A stretch of DNA of 64,000 nucleotides from Glaciimonas soli (GCF_009497155.1 NZ_WINI01000006.1:178559-242558), one strand, 5' to 3'. Numbered from the stretch's first letter, positions 1 through 8,922 are shown. Translations and numbers: made by a program. The notes: generated from the letters alone by a model not told the origin.

Positions 1-93
1 ACTTTTTATAGCACGTCTCTTCTGAGAAAAAATGCGATACCAGCCCTGCTTTACATAAGTTCCAATACCGAGCGCAGTTGATCCACCAAAGCT

Positions 94-162
94 GTTGTTT
101 TTGACGTTGAAGTTGCCGTTGTTTTTGACGTTGAAGTTGCCGTTGTTTTTGACGTTGAATTC
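94..162. repeat. 24-bp tandem repeat, about 2.8 copies
   Basis: Copies of a 24-bp unit start at 94, 118 and 142; each begins GTTGTTTTTGACG, and the third copy diverges after about 18 bp. There is no spacer between units, so it is a tandem repeat and not a CRISPR array. No credible gene reads through it. It lies directly upstream of a block of palindromes (177-394) and looks like part of the same composite repeat. Confidence 0.85.
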
Positions 163-176
163 TGCATTGGACGTTG

Positions 177-394
177 CCAAAAATGTTGAAGCTTATTCGG
201 AAAAAGAGGGAAGACATGTTTGAGCCGAAGGCGAGTTGGTCTTTCCTCCCGAATAAGCTTCAACATTTTTGGGAACCCGCCAACGGCGGGCAACGGCTCT
301 GCAGTCGCCTTCTTTTGCTTACTTTTCTTGGCGAAGCAAGAAAAGTAAGTAGCTGTCGGGCTACCCCCGACAACGCTGTCACCACGGAGTGACA
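177..394. repeat. Cluster of consecutive palindromes (interspersed repeat)
   Basis: The stretch consists of successive inverted repeats. A perfect 24-bp inverted repeat pairs 177-200 with 249-272 around a 48-bp loop. A small GC-rich hairpin lies at 276-290. A 12-bp perfect stem pairs 318-329 (CTTACTTTTCTT) with 338-349. Further hairpins lie at about 355-371 (GTCGGG/CCCGAC) and 379-394 (GTCAC/GTGAC). From general knowledge, similar hairpin strings are dispersed in many betaproteobacterial genomes, where they create spurious ORFs. Open frames across this region on either strand are therefore probably not genes. Confidence 0.8.
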
Positions 395-441
395 CTCCAA
401 TTATTAAGCGCAATACTTAAAGAGAAAAAGAGAAAACCCGA

Positions 442-1578
442 ATGGAACGCGATCAAGCCACCAAATTCATGCACGACCTCCTCCGCCTAATGCTAAGCAA
501 ACGCGGCTCCGATCTCTTCATCACAGCAGACTTCCCCCCTGCCTTCAAAATCGACGGCAAAGTCACACCAGTATCAAACCAACCGCTAAGTCCAGCGCAT
601 ACGATAGAGCTGGCACGCGCCATCATGAACGACAAGCAAGCGGCGAGTTTCGAAGAAACCAGCGAATGCAATTTCGCCATCAATCCAGGCGATTTGGGAC
701 GGTTCCGCGTATCTGCGTTTATGCAACAAGGAAAAGTTGGCCTGGTGCTGCGTACCATTACTACCGAAATTCCAAAATTTGAAGACTTGGGCTTGCCTGA
801 CACTTTGAAAGAAGTTGCCATGACGAAGCGTGGTTTGGTCATCATGGTAGGTGCGACTGGTTCCGGCAAATCGACCACATTGGCTGCGATGATAGGTTAT
901 CGCAACGAAAATAGTTACGGCCATATCATCACCATTGAAGATCCGGTCGAATACGTTCACCCGCATAGAAATTGCATCATCACGCAGCGCGAAGTCGGGG
1001 TCGATACCGAGAATTGGGAAGTCGCGCTGAAAAACACGTTGCGACAAGCGCCAGATGTGATCTTGATCGGTGAAATCCGTGACCGCGAAACCATGGATCA
1101 CGCCATCGCATTTGCTGAAACCGGCCATTTATGTCTGGCGACGCTGCATGCTAATAGCGCCAACCAGGCACTGGATCGCATCATCAACTTCTTCCCCGAA
1201 GAACGTCGGCCACAATTGCTGATGGATCTTTCCTTGAACTTGAAAGGTATCGTTTCGCAGCGCTTGATCCCGCTCAAAAATGTCAAAGGCCGCTGTGTGG
1301 CAATTGAAATCATGCTAAATTCACCTTTGATTTCCGATTTGATTTTCAAAGCAGAAGTACATGAAATCAAAGAAGTCATGAAGAAATCTCGCGAGCTCGG
1401 CATGCAGACTTTTGATCAGGCGTTGTTCGATTTATATGAAAGCGACAAGATCAGTTATGAAGATGCGTTGCGTAATGCCGACTCTGTCAATGACCTGCGC
1501 TTATCGATTAAATTACGCGGTAAAGACGCCAGTACCCGCGATCTGAGTGCAGGTACTGAACATTTAGGGCTAGTCTGA
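442..1578 (+). CDS. pilU: Type IV pilus retraction ATPase PilU
   Basis: A 378-residue hexameric secretion ATPase of the PilT/PilU family, a cytoplasmic motor for type IV pilus retraction and twitching motility. Visible motifs are Walker A GATGSGKST (137-145), an Asp box IEDPVEYVH (about 165-173), Walker B VILIGEIRD (196-204) and a His box around TGHLCLATLHA (217-227). The length (about 380) and the lack of a PilT-type AIRNLIRE motif, with the region near residue 310 reading SDLIFKAEVHEIKEVM instead, favour PilU. PilT usually lies immediately upstream; here a repeat block does, so any pilT would be outside the window. The ribosome-binding site is weak (purine-rich AGAGAAAA). A glutathione peroxidase gene follows after 2 bp. 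Confidence 0.9.
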   Translation: MERDQATKFMHDLLRLMLSKRGSDLFITADFPPAFKIDGKVTPVSNQPLSPAHTIELARAIMNDKQAASFEETSECNFAINPGDLGRFRVSAFMQQGKVGLVLRTITTEIPKFEDLGLPDTLKEVAMTKRGLVIMVGATGSGKSTTLAAMIGYRNENSYGHIITIEDPVEYVHPHRNCIITQREVGVDTENWEVALKNTLRQAPDVILIGEIRDRETMDHAIAFAETGHLCLATLHANSANQALDRIINFFPEERRPQLLMDLSLNLKGIVSQRLIPLKNVKGRCVAIEIMLNSPLISDLIFKAEVHEIKEVMKKSRELGMQTFDQALFDLYESDKISYEDALRNADSVNDLRLSIKLRGKDASTRDLSAGTEHLGLV

Positions 1579-1580
1579 AA

Positions 1581-2075
1581 ATGAATAACACCACATCAAC
1601 TCTTTACGATTTTACTGTCGCACGACTAGATGGCAGCCCGGCAAACCTGGCTGACTACCGCGGCAAAGTTCTGTTAATCGTCAACACAGCCAGCGCGTGT
1701 GGTTTCACGCCGCAGTACCAGGGGTTAGAAGAACTGTATAAAAAATACCAGGAAAAAGGCTTGGAAATACTGGCCTTCCCCTGTAACCAGTTTGGTGCGC
1801 AAGAACCTGGCAATGCCGAAGAAATAGGTGCCTTTTGCGAAAAGAATTACGGTGTAACTTTCCCCTTATTTACCAAAATTGATGTCAATGGTAAAGACGC
1901 TGCACCGCTTTACGAATATCTGAAAAGCAATGCGCCTGGTTTACTTGGCAGCGAAGCTATCAAATGGAATTTCACTAAATTCTTGATCAACAAAGATGGG
2001 GCCGTTGTTGACCGCTATGCGCCGTTGACGAAACCGGAAGCGCTGGTTGCTGATATTGAGAAATTATTAGCGTAA
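1581..2075 (+). CDS. Glutathione peroxidase family protein
   Basis: A 164-residue thiol peroxidase of the GPx/BsaA/BtuE type, which reduces hydroperoxides, in bacteria usually with thioredoxin as donor. The peroxidatic Cys40 lies in NTASACGFT. Gln74 (NQFGAQEPG) and Trp129-Asn130 (KWNFTKF) complete the catalytic tetrad. Cys86 sits where the resolving Cys of non-selenium GPx enzymes lies. The protein has no signal peptide and is probably cytoplasmic. The start codon lies 2 bp after the pilU stop, so translational coupling is plausible although the functions look unrelated. Confidence 0.93.
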   Translation: MNNTTSTLYDFTVARLDGSPANLADYRGKVLLIVNTASACGFTPQYQGLEELYKKYQEKGLEILAFPCNQFGAQEPGNAEEIGAFCEKNYGVTFPLFTKIDVNGKDAAPLYEYLKSNAPGLLGSEAIKWNFTKFLINKDGAVVDRYAPLTKPEALVADIEKLLA

Positions 2076-2138
2076 TACACCTGCAAAACCATTGAAAATC
2101 ATGGCATCAAAACATCTTAATGTACTTAGAAACAGAAA

Positions 2139-3044
2139 ATGAGTAGTAAGCAATTAATCGACCGTTTGATGCAAAACCATGATGACCATCCACTGGAAGC
2201 AGCAGCCGCACTGCGTAGCTTGAATGCAGATGATGTGTTGGCTGAAGACATCCCTCGCGTTGCATTTCTTGTGAATCATGTCATTGGCGAAAAAGAGCTG
2301 AAATGGAATGAGGCCTTTATATTGCAGCAACGCTTTGGGCGAGAAAACAGAACGCCAAAAGTTGTGCGTGACATAGCAGTCGCGGCAACCTTATCGGGCA
2401 ACTTGCTTGAAGCATGGACCGCAGAATCGATTTTGCGTACAGATGCTTCAGCAACGTTTTCACAAGCATCTGTTGCTATTCGTTTGGGCATTCTGCAATA
2501 CATTGCCCCAACATCAAACGCCAACCACATCTCGACAGAACTGCAAGTATGTTTAGGTGAAATTCAATCATGGCATGACGCTGGTCGGCTTGTCGGATTA
2601 ATGGCGGGTGCGTTAAACAATGTCATTTCATATTTAATGGATAACCCCGGAACGGCCGACTCTGACACGACCTACCGACAAGCGATCGCAGAAGGATCTT
2701 TTGCTTGTCGTGATCTTTGGGTAAAAGCGGGAACCTGGGTAAATCATGAACGTGCTGAGTATTTGATCGCACTTGTTCACAACAAACTTGGCATATGGGA
2801 TGTCGCTTGTGATGCGGCCAAGTCCGGACTTGCCATCATTCGCGCGAATGGTGAGGAAGATGTAGATCAGGCTTTCTTTTTATTAGAACTCGGGAAAGCC
2901 CTTCATCGCCTGGGTTTTCAAAGCGATGCTGAGGTGGCACGTCAAGAAGCATTTAGCCTCGCTAAACACTTTAATGAACCCGGTCTTGACGAGTGGTTTG
3001 CCATGCGCGCCAAGCTGACGTCACTGACTACAGAGCTTGCATAG
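2139..3044 (+). CDS. Helical-repeat (TPR-like) protein of unknown function
   Basis: A 301-residue protein I do not recognise. It is almost entirely alpha-helical, with no signal peptide and no membrane segment. Pairs of helices such as AEYLIALVHNKLGIWDVACDA and DQAFFLLELGKALHRLGFQ in the C-terminal third look like degenerate tetratricopeptide repeats, so a scaffold or binding role is possible. Codon use resembles the neighbouring genes. It lies 63 bp after the peroxidase gene without an obvious terminator and is closed by a hairpin at 3053-3078. The ribosome-binding site is poor (AAACAGAAA), so the start is only moderately secure. Confidence 0.75.
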   Translation: MSSKQLIDRLMQNHDDHPLEAAAALRSLNADDVLAEDIPRVAFLVNHVIGEKELKWNEAFILQQRFGRENRTPKVVRDIAVAATLSGNLLEAWTAESILRTDASATFSQASVAIRLGILQYIAPTSNANHISTELQVCLGEIQSWHDAGRLVGLMAGALNNVISYLMDNPGTADSDTTYRQAIAEGSFACRDLWVKAGTWVNHERAEYLIALVHNKLGIWDVACDAAKSGLAIIRANGEEDVDQAFFLLELGKALHRLGFQSDAEVARQEAFSLAKHFNEPGLDEWFAMRAKLTSLTTELA

Positions 3045-3052
3045 TAAATCTG

Positions 3053-3078
3053 CCCTTCCCTCGTTTGCGAGGGAAGGG
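3053..3078. terminator. Bidirectional hairpin between convergent genes
   Basis: The perfect stem CCCTTCCCTCG/CGAGGGAAGGG with a short T-rich loop lies between the plus-strand helical-repeat gene (ends 3044) and minus-strand glpF (ends 3094). There is little U-tract on either side, but the position and stem strength suit a shared terminator. Confidence 0.6.
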
Positions 3079-3093
3079 ATATAGCAAGACGAA

Positions 3094-3798
3094 TCAACCT
3101 AGGCTATATAACACCGCTGCCAAAACGCCACCCAATATCGAACCTAGTACTGGCACATAAGCATATCCCCAGTCGCTATCGCGCTTGCCTGAAATCGGCA
3201 AAATCGCATGCATCAGACGCGGCCCCAGATCACGTGCCGGATTGATGGCATAGCCGGTAGTACCGCCCAGCGAGACGCCGATACTCATCACCAGCAAAGC
3301 AACCGGCAACGCATTCAATGCCCCCAAACCAAACTTGGGCGATGCCATGCTCAAGACGCCGTATACCAGCACAAATGTACCGATCACTTCCGAGGTCAGA
3401 TTACTAAAGGTGTTACGAATTGCCGGGCCGGTGCAAAACACGGCGAGCTTGGTATCGCCATCGGCAGTTTGCTCCAGATGATTACGATAGATCAGCCACA
3501 CCAAAAATGCACCGGTCATACCGCCTAACATTTGCATCAGGACATAACCGGGTACATTTGCCCAAGGAAATTTTCCGGCAACAGCCAACGCTACTGTCAC
3601 AGCTGGATTTAAATGCGCACCGCTTGACGCCGCCACCGTAAACACACCAACAAACACCGCCATCGCCCAGCCGACCGTGATCACGATCAAACCACCTCCA
3701 TTGCCTTTGGTCTTATTCAAAATCACATTCGCGACAACGCCATTACCCAATAGCACCACCAAAGTGGTGCCAATAAATTCACCTAGCAGGGGATTCAT
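3094..3798 (-). CDS. glpF: Glycerol uptake facilitator (aquaglyceroporin)
   Basis: A 234-residue inner-membrane MIP-family channel with six predicted transmembrane helices and two NPA half-helices (64-66 in HLNPAV; 186-188 in AINPARD). The Asp after Arg in the second motif (NPARD, residue 190) is typical of glycerol facilitators, whereas strict aquaporins usually have Ser there. The neighbouring glpK and glpD support glycerol uptake. It is shorter than Escherichia coli GlpF (281), with shortened loops. It is the last gene of the glpD-glpK-glpF run and is separated from glpK by about 270 bp holding a REP-like palindrome, so it may have its own promoter. Confidence 0.9.
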   Translation of the reverse strand: MNPLLGEFIGTTLVVLLGNGVVANVILNKTKGNGGGLIVITVGWAMAVFVGVFTVAASSGAHLNPAVTVALAVAGKFPWANVPGYVLMQMLGGMTGAFLVWLIYRNHLEQTADGDTKLAVFCTGPAIRNTFSNLTSEVIGTFVLVYGVLSMASPKFGLGALNALPVALLVMSIGVSLGGTTGYAINPARDLGPRLMHAILPISGKRDSDWGYAYVPVLGSILGGVLAAVLYSLG

Positions 3799-3943
3799 TT
3801 TTCAATATCTCTCAGAATTGTGTACATAATGAAAGCGCAAAAAGTCTCGTCAACACTCGTGATGTCATGCACGTTTTTTGCGCTCATCTTTATAAGGTGG
3901 AGTAGCTAAGTGATGCCAAATAATCGAATTGAAAATTACCATC

Positions 3944-4007
3944 GTCATCCTCGCAAACGCGGGGATCCAAGTTGCGTAAGATGGATTCCCGCGTCCGCGA
4001 GAATGAC
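3944..4007. repeat. REP-like inverted doublet
   Basis: Two copies of a 25-bp motif face each other: 3944-3968 (GTCATCCTCGCAAACGCGGG then GATCC) and 3983-4007, whose reverse complement differs at only a few positions. The whole 64 bp can fold into one long hairpin, the arrangement of a REP doublet (REPIN). Related single copies occur at seven other intergenic sites in the window. It lies in the glpK-glpF gap. Confidence 0.75.
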
Positions 4008-4069
4008 TAGATCATTTTCAAAATGATAGGTTGACCTCACTTAATACACTATCAAAATCAGGTCGGACG

Positions 4070-5566
4070 TCAGGAATTTGCCCACACAGTCGCCGCCGCA
4101 ATCGCACGCTGCCAGCCTTTGATGTTGGCTTGCACTTCGGCGGCAGGTAACGCAGCGTGGAAACGTTGATCGAGTTGCCACTGACCGCGCACGTCATCAA
4201 CACCGCTCCAATAGCCGACCGCTAACCCAGCCAGATAGGCGGCACCCAAAGCCGTCGTTTCGGTGACTTTAGGACGCACCACATCGACACCAAGAATATC
4301 CGATTGAAATTGCATCAACAGATTATTCGCTGTTGCGCCGCCATCCACGCGCAGCTCTGGAATCACGATGCCTGAATCGGCTTCCATCGCCTTCAACACA
4401 TCCATGGTTTGATACGCAATACTGTCGAGCGCCGCACGCGCGTAGTGCGCAGACGTCGTACCACGCGTGATGCCGAATATCGTACCGCGTGCATTCGCGT
4501 TCCAATGCGGCGCACCGAGACCAGCGAAGGCGGGTACCAGATAAACGCCATCGGTACTTTTCACACTACGTGCCAACTCTTCGATTTCTGCCGACGTTTT
4601 GATGATACCCAGACCGTCGCGCAGCCACTGCACCACGGCACCACCAATAAAGATGCTGCCTTCCAACGCGTAGTTAACTTCATTACCTATTTTCCACGCC
4701 ACGGTGGTGAGTAAATTGTTCTTCGATGTGATCGGCTTGGTGCCAGTATTCATCATCATAAAACAACCGGTGCCGTAGGTATTTTTGACCATGCCTGGCT
4801 CAGTACACATTTGCCCAAACAAAGCCGCCTGCTGATCACCCGCAATCCCGGCAATCGGAATTTCCGAGCCAAAACTGGAAACCTCCGTATGTCCATAGAC
4901 TTCACTTGAGGAACACACTTCCGGCAGCATGTTGCGCGGAATGCCCATCACTTCCAATAATTCGTCGTCCCAATCCAGCGTGTGAATATTGAACAGCATC
5001 GTGCGCGATGCATTAGAAACATCCGTTACGTGGCGCTTTCCGCGAGTCAGATGCCACACCAACCAGGTATCAATGGTGCCGAAAATCAGGCGTCCTTGAT
5101 CCGCTAGTTTACGGGCACCGGCCACGTTTTCCAGTATCCAGCGAATCTTGGTTCCGGAAAAATACGAATCCACTAGCAAACCTGTTTTGTCACGAATGGT
5201 ATCGCCCAAACCGCGGCTTTTCAGCTCGTCGCAAAATGACGCGGTACGACGATCCTGCCAAACGATGGCGTTGTAGATCGCCTTACCGTTTTCCTTGTCC
5301 CAGACCACGGTCGTTTCACGCTGATTGGTGATGCCAATGGCAGCAATCTCACCGGCACTCAAATGAATTTTGGTTGCCGCTTCAGCAGCAACACCGATTT
5401 GGGTTGACCAGATTTCTTCCGGATCATGTTCGACCCAACCTGGCTGAGGATAAATCTGACGGAATTCTTTTTGTGCAGATGAAACGATGTTGCCCTGACG
5501 ATCAAACAGAATAGCTCGCGAGCTGGTCGTTCCCTGATCAAAAGCTAAAATGTATTTATCTTTCAC
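4070..5566 (-). CDS. glpK: Glycerol kinase
   Basis: A FGGY-family kinase converting glycerol and ATP to glycerol 3-phosphate. From the chosen GTG start it is 498 residues, matching the usual ~500. The N-terminal phosphate-binding motif DQGTTSSRA lies at 10-18, followed by the substrate-site segment [16 protein letters not shown] signature regions follow (for example [14 protein letters not shown]). An upstream in-frame GTG (5596) would add ten residues, but the GTG at 5566-5564 has GGAG (in TTTGGAGTAGACAGC) at proper distance and aligns with the known family N-terminus. It sits between glpD and glpF and functions with both. Confidence 0.95.
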   Translation of the reverse strand: MKDKYILAFDQGTTSSRAILFDRQGNIVSSAQKEFRQIYPQPGWVEHDPEEIWSTQIGVAAEAATKIHLSAGEIAAIGITNQRETTVVWDKENGKAIYNAIVWQDRRTASFCDELKSRGLGDTIRDKTGLLVDSYFSGTKIRWILENVAGARKLADQGRLIFGTIDTWLVWHLTRGKRHVTDVSNASRTMLFNIHTLDWDDELLEVMGIPRNMLPEVCSSSEVYGHTEVSSFGSEIPIAGIAGDQQAALFGQMCTEPGMVKNTYGTGCFMMMNTGTKPITSKNNLLTTVAWKIGNEVNYALEGSIFIGGAVVQWLRDGLGIIKTSAEIEELARSVKSTDGVYLVPAFAGLGAPHWNANARGTIFGITRGTTSAHYARAALDSIAYQTMDVLKAMEADSGIVIPELRVDGGATANNLLMQFQSDILGVDVVRPKVTETTALGAAYLAGLAVGYWSGVDDVRGQWQLDQRFHAALPAAEVQANIKGWQRAIAAATVWANS

Positions 5567-5687
5567 GCTGTCTACTCCAAAGGTTGGTAAGTCCACTTGC
5601 GTGGATCTCGGTTATGACGAATATCCGGTTGCTTCACAGCGGTTCTGGTTTCGTCTTTTTATGCCTTTTTGCATGCTTCATTTCGGC

Positions 5688-7283
5688 TTAAGCTACAGCC
5701 GGTTCCACCGCAATCTTTTGCTCCGCTAACCACGCAGCCAAACGCGCTACAGCCTCAGTATCGCCATTGGCTAGTAGATGCAATCCTAATTTCGAGCGAC
5801 GCCAAAGTATGTCGTCTACAGTAATCGCCCATTCTTGCTGCACTAAATAATGCACTTCCGCAGCATACAAATCCGCCCCGAATAATTCACCGAGGCCAGC
5901 AATATCCTTAATTCCCGCCAGCATGCGTTCAGCGCGCGTGCCGTATGCATGCGCATAGCGTTGCGCCAGTGCAGCGGGCAACCATGGATGGCGTTGTTGA
6001 AATACGCGTAAAAATTCGGTGATATCGGCCCGCTCAATATCTCCACCAGGTAAAGGCGCATGCGCGGTCCAGCTTGGTTTCATATAGCTGAACAATGATT
6101 GCAATTGATCGCATGCTTCTTCTGCCAGCCGACGATAAGTTGTGATTTTTCCACCGAAAACAGACAACACGGGGGCTTGATTTTGTCCGGTGTGCAGCTC
6201 TAATTTGTAATCGCGAGTAACCGCAGCGGGATTGTCGACTTCCTCTTCCAGCAACGGACGCACACCGGCATAGGTCCATACCACTTGCGCTGGTGTGACC
6301 GTGGCTTCGAAATAGCGGCTTACCGATTCGCACAAGTAAGCAATTTCTTCATTCGAAATCGTGACACTCGCAGGGTCGCCTTGATATTCAACGTCGGTGG
6401 TGCCAATCAGCGTAAAGTCTTTTTCATACGGAATCGCAAAGACAATACGGTTATCAGGATTCTGGAAAATGTAAGCGTGATCATGATCGAACAATCGCTT
6501 GGTCACGATATGGCTGCCTTTGACCAAACGAATCTGATGCTGGGCTGACGTTTGCAAAGCGCCGTGCAACAAACTCGCCACCCACGGGCCGGCGGCGTTG
6601 ATCACGCAACGTGCTTTGACATGGGTTGTCTTGCCCGTCAGAGTACAAAGCAAGCTGGCATCCCAATATTGCGCGCCTTGCGTCGCCTCGATCAAACGGG
6701 TTTTCGTCAATATCGTCGCACCACGTTCGCGTGCATCCATCGCATTGAGCACGACGAGACGCGCATCTTGAACCGACGCATCAGAATAGACGAAACCCTT
6801 TTTCAAGAATTTCTTCAGTGGGATGCCGGATGGATGGCTACTGAAAGTGATACCACGTGAACCGGGCAATACTTCACGTTTGCTCAGATGGTCATATAAA
6901 AACAGACCTGCCCGTATCATCCACGCTGGTCGTAAATGCGGCATGTGCGGCATGACAAAGCGCAGCGGTGAAATAATATGCGGTGCGGCTTTCAACAAAA
7001 CTTCGCGTTCTTGCAAGGCTTTGCGTACCAGACTGAATTCGTAATGCTCCAGATAACGCAGGCCACCGTGGATCAATTTGGTGCTGCTTGACGATGTATG
7101 TGCTGCCAGATCATCTTGTTCACATAACAACACAGTCAAACCGCGCCCCGCAGCATCGCGCGCAATCCCTGCACCATTGATGCCGCCACCGACTACTAAT
7201 AAATCAACAATATCCGTCTGTTCCACTGCGTCATCCTCATGTGGTAAGTCTGAAGAGAAAAGTCTGTCATTTCGCCACATCAT
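5688..7283 (-). CDS. glpD: Aerobic glycerol-3-phosphate dehydrogenase
   Basis: A 531-residue FAD-dependent membrane-associated dehydrogenase oxidising glycerol 3-phosphate to dihydroxyacetone phosphate and passing electrons to quinone. The Rossmann motif GGGINGAG lies at 32-39, followed by the FAD-contacting TSSSSTKLIHGGLRYLE segment typical of GlpD. A C-terminal DAO_C domain covers roughly the last 130 residues. The N-terminus is about 20 residues longer than in E. coli (501), with no better internal Met before the FAD motif, so the ATG at 7283 is kept. It is first in the glp run. Two GlpR-type palindromes just upstream (7289-7324) imply repression relieved by glycerol 3-phosphate. Confidence 0.95.
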   Translation of the reverse strand: MMWRNDRLFSSDLPHEDDAVEQTDIVDLLVVGGGINGAGIARDAAGRGLTVLLCEQDDLAAHTSSSSTKLIHGGLRYLEHYEFSLVRKALQEREVLLKAAPHIISPLRFVMPHMPHLRPAWMIRAGLFLYDHLSKREVLPGSRGITFSSHPSGIPLKKFLKKGFVYSDASVQDARLVVLNAMDARERGATILTKTRLIEATQGAQYWDASLLCTLTGKTTHVKARCVINAAGPWVASLLHGALQTSAQHQIRLVKGSHIVTKRLFDHDHAYIFQNPDNRIVFAIPYEKDFTLIGTTDVEYQGDPASVTISNEEIAYLCESVSRYFEATVTPAQVVWTYAGVRPLLEEEVDNPAAVTRDYKLELHTGQNQAPVLSVFGGKITTYRRLAEEACDQLQSLFSYMKPSWTAHAPLPGGDIERADITEFLRVFQQRHPWLPAALAQRYAHAYGTRAERMLAGIKDIAGLGELFGADLYAAEVHYLVQQEWAITVDDILWRRSKLGLHLLANGDTEAVARLAAWLAEQKIAVEPAVA

Positions 7284-7288
7284 AAATC

Positions 7289-7324
7289 ATTCGAAATCGA
7301 AAGTACATTGTTCGAATTCGAACA
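7289..7324. promoter_or_regulatory. Two GlpR-type operator palindromes upstream of glpD
   Basis: A perfect 16-bp palindrome TGTTCGAATTCGAACA lies at 7309-7324. A second, less perfect copy, ATTCGAAATCGAAAG, lies at about 7289-7303. Both contain the TTCG/CGAA half-sites characteristic of DeoR-family GlpR operators. They end six bases from the glpD start. No glpR gene is in the window, so the regulator must lie elsewhere. Confidence 0.7.
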
Positions 7325-7360
7325 TTTGCACTTAATCCCACAACGCTCCATAGATTTTTG

Positions 7361-7388
7361 TTGACTGTCAAAAACAATTCCCTACAAT
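7361..7388 (+). promoter_or_regulatory. Sigma-70 promoter for the BON-OmpA gene
   Basis: TTGACT (7361-7366), a 16-bp spacer and TACAAT (7383-7388) make a good vegetative promoter 65 bp before the ATG at 7453. The ribosome-binding site GAGGAGA lies at about 7441-7447. Confidence 0.75.
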
Positions 7389-7452
7389 CAACCCGTACCT
7401 GCTTCAAAACCGATTTCGCTGTCCGTTAGTTTTTCTACTTGAGGAGAAGACA

Positions 7453-8247
7453 ATGGTTCGTTCGAAAAAATGGTGGTGGGGCTTGCCGCTACTCTTTCTA
7501 CTGTGGTTGATTGCCAATTGGACAAAAACGACCGACGTTGAACAGGATTTGAAGAGTCGGGCAGGCAGCGCAAGCGGGGATAGCACACTCACCGTCGCGG
7601 GACGGGATGTGACCTTATCCAATGCCACACAACAAGCACATGATGCCGCTGATCAGACGCATGGCGTGCGCTTAGTGAATGGCACCATCAATGATCAAGC
7701 TGCAACTGCAGCAGCAACTGGCAGTAGTGCCGACATTGCAGCTGCAGCCGTCGTAGCGACAACAGCGGCAGCAACCGCAATGACAGCAACAAGTGCAAAT
7801 ACGGGTGATACAGACGCGGCGGCGACAGGAATAGTCGATGCCAAAGCCTGCGAACAGTTGTTTGCCACAGCCCTCAGTCAATCGAAAGTCTTGTTCAACA
7901 CCGCCCAGGCAACGTTGTCACCCGCCTCGCAAGCCACAGTAAAAGAGTTGGTAGATATTGCCAAACGTTGCCCGGATGATGCGATTGAGGTTGATGGTTA
8001 TACCGACAATACGGGGAAATCAGCTCTCAATGTCACTCTCTCCAAACATCGCGCAGAAACCGTTGTTGCCTATATGAAGCAGGCTGGCATCACGCCGGAT
8101 CATCTGAAAGCAGCAGGTTTTGGCGATGCCAATCCGATTGCATCCAATGACACCGATGATGGCAAGGCACAAAACCGTCGTATTGAAATGCATGTCACAG
8201 ATAACGCCAGTGGCACCCCTGCAACCAGCACCAGCAACGCTCAATAA
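7453..8247 (+). CDS. BON-domain plus OmpA-domain envelope protein
   Basis: A 264-residue protein with an N-terminal hydrophobic anchor (about 8-22, preceded by Arg/Lys), a BON-like domain (about 27-78, with VEQDLKSR, VAGRDVTLS and GVRLVNG), an Ala/Thr-rich linker (about 83-130) and a C-terminal OmpA peptidoglycan-binding domain (about 145-247, VDGYTDNTGKS and QNRRIEMHV). It should be anchored in the inner membrane with its body in the periplasm, contacting peptidoglycan. The BON-OmpA arrangement resembles mycobacterial ArfA (OmpATb) in domain order; that comparison is structural only. It is followed after 15 bp by a membrane protein gene in the same apparent operon. Confidence 0.85.
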   Translation: MVRSKKWWWGLPLLFLLWLIANWTKTTDVEQDLKSRAGSASGDSTLTVAGRDVTLSNATQQAHDAADQTHGVRLVNGTINDQAATAAATGSSADIAAAAVVATTAAATAMTATSANTGDTDAAATGIVDAKACEQLFATALSQSKVLFNTAQATLSPASQATVKELVDIAKRCPDDAIEVDGYTDNTGKSALNVTLSKHRAETVVAYMKQAGITPDHLKAAGFGDANPIASNDTDDGKAQNRRIEMHVTDNASGTPATSTSNAQ

Positions 8248-8262
8248 AGGGGAGAAACCACC

Positions 8263-8922
8263 ATGAGCTACTTACTTGAAACGTATTGGGGCTGGACCTT
8301 GTTGTCGTTGGTATTGGGCTGCGTGATTGGCTGGATGACAAGTCATACCGCAAAACACTTTCACTGGATCGCGCGCTGGTTATATGCAGCCTTATGGGTG
8401 TTTGCGGCAGGTGTGATTGTCGCTCTGCTTAAATTGTTGCCAGGGCGTGCCGGCTTATGGCTGGAAACGGCATTGCTGTTCTTTGCCGCTTATATCATTG
8501 GCTGCCTGCTCAGTGCCTGGGTTAAATCTTTGCTGTCACCAGCCGCTGCGACGTCAGCGAACTTGGTGCCTGATTCCTATTCTGCTCCGTTACCTGACGC
8601 TATTCCGGCAACCAATGCCAGTAGCGTTGGCAGCAGACCATTTGGGATAGAAAGGCCAATTGGCACTCTCGACAATCTGAAATTAATTTCAGGTGTAGGG
8701 CATAAAAATGAGGAAGTGCTGCATGAATTGGGGATTTATAAATTTACCCAAATTGCAGAATGGACGATGCCAGAAGTCCATTGGGTAGAACATCATTTCA
8801 GCTTCCCGAACCGAGTTGAACGTGAGGACTGGCGCGGTCAGGCCAGGGAGTTGGCGGCGGGTGTCGAGACTGAATTTGCTAAGCGTGTGAAGGAAGGCAA
8901 GGTCGATTCGTCTAAGGATTAA
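8263..8922 (+). CDS. Inner-membrane protein with C-terminal helix-hairpin-helix-like domain
   Basis: A 219-residue protein with about three hydrophobic helices in the first 90 residues (SLVLGCVIGW, ALWVFAAGVIVALL, ALLFFAAYIIGCLLS), then a Pro/Ala/Ser linker. The C-terminal soluble region (about 130-205) has LKLISGVGHKNEEVLHELGIYKFTQIAEW, the I-x-G-V/I-G pattern of helix-hairpin-helix modules seen in DUF4332-like proteins and in C-terminal tails of some NuoE-like proteins. The ligand is unknown. It follows the BON-OmpA gene with a GGGGAGA ribosome-binding site, so the two probably act together at the envelope. Confidence 0.8.
   Translation: MSYLLETYWGWTLLSLVLGCVIGWMTSHTAKHFHWIARWLYAALWVFAAGVIVALLKLLPGRAGLWLETALLFFAAYIIGCLLSAWVKSLLSPAAATSANLVPDSYSAPLPDAIPATNASSVGSRPFGIERPIGTLDNLKLISGVGHKNEEVLHELGIYKFTQIAEWTMPEVHWVEHHFSFPNRVEREDWRGQARELAAGVETEFAKRVKEGKVDSSKD

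Noticed and set aside
94..162. Possible CRISPR array (regular 24-bp repeats)
   Set aside because: The units are directly adjacent with no unique spacers and no cas genes are nearby.
51..413. Minus-strand open frame of 120 codons
   Set aside because: It runs through tandem and palindromic repeats, and its peptide (Ser/Thr/Lys repeats, then Lys-rich) is the kind of spurious product such repeats create.
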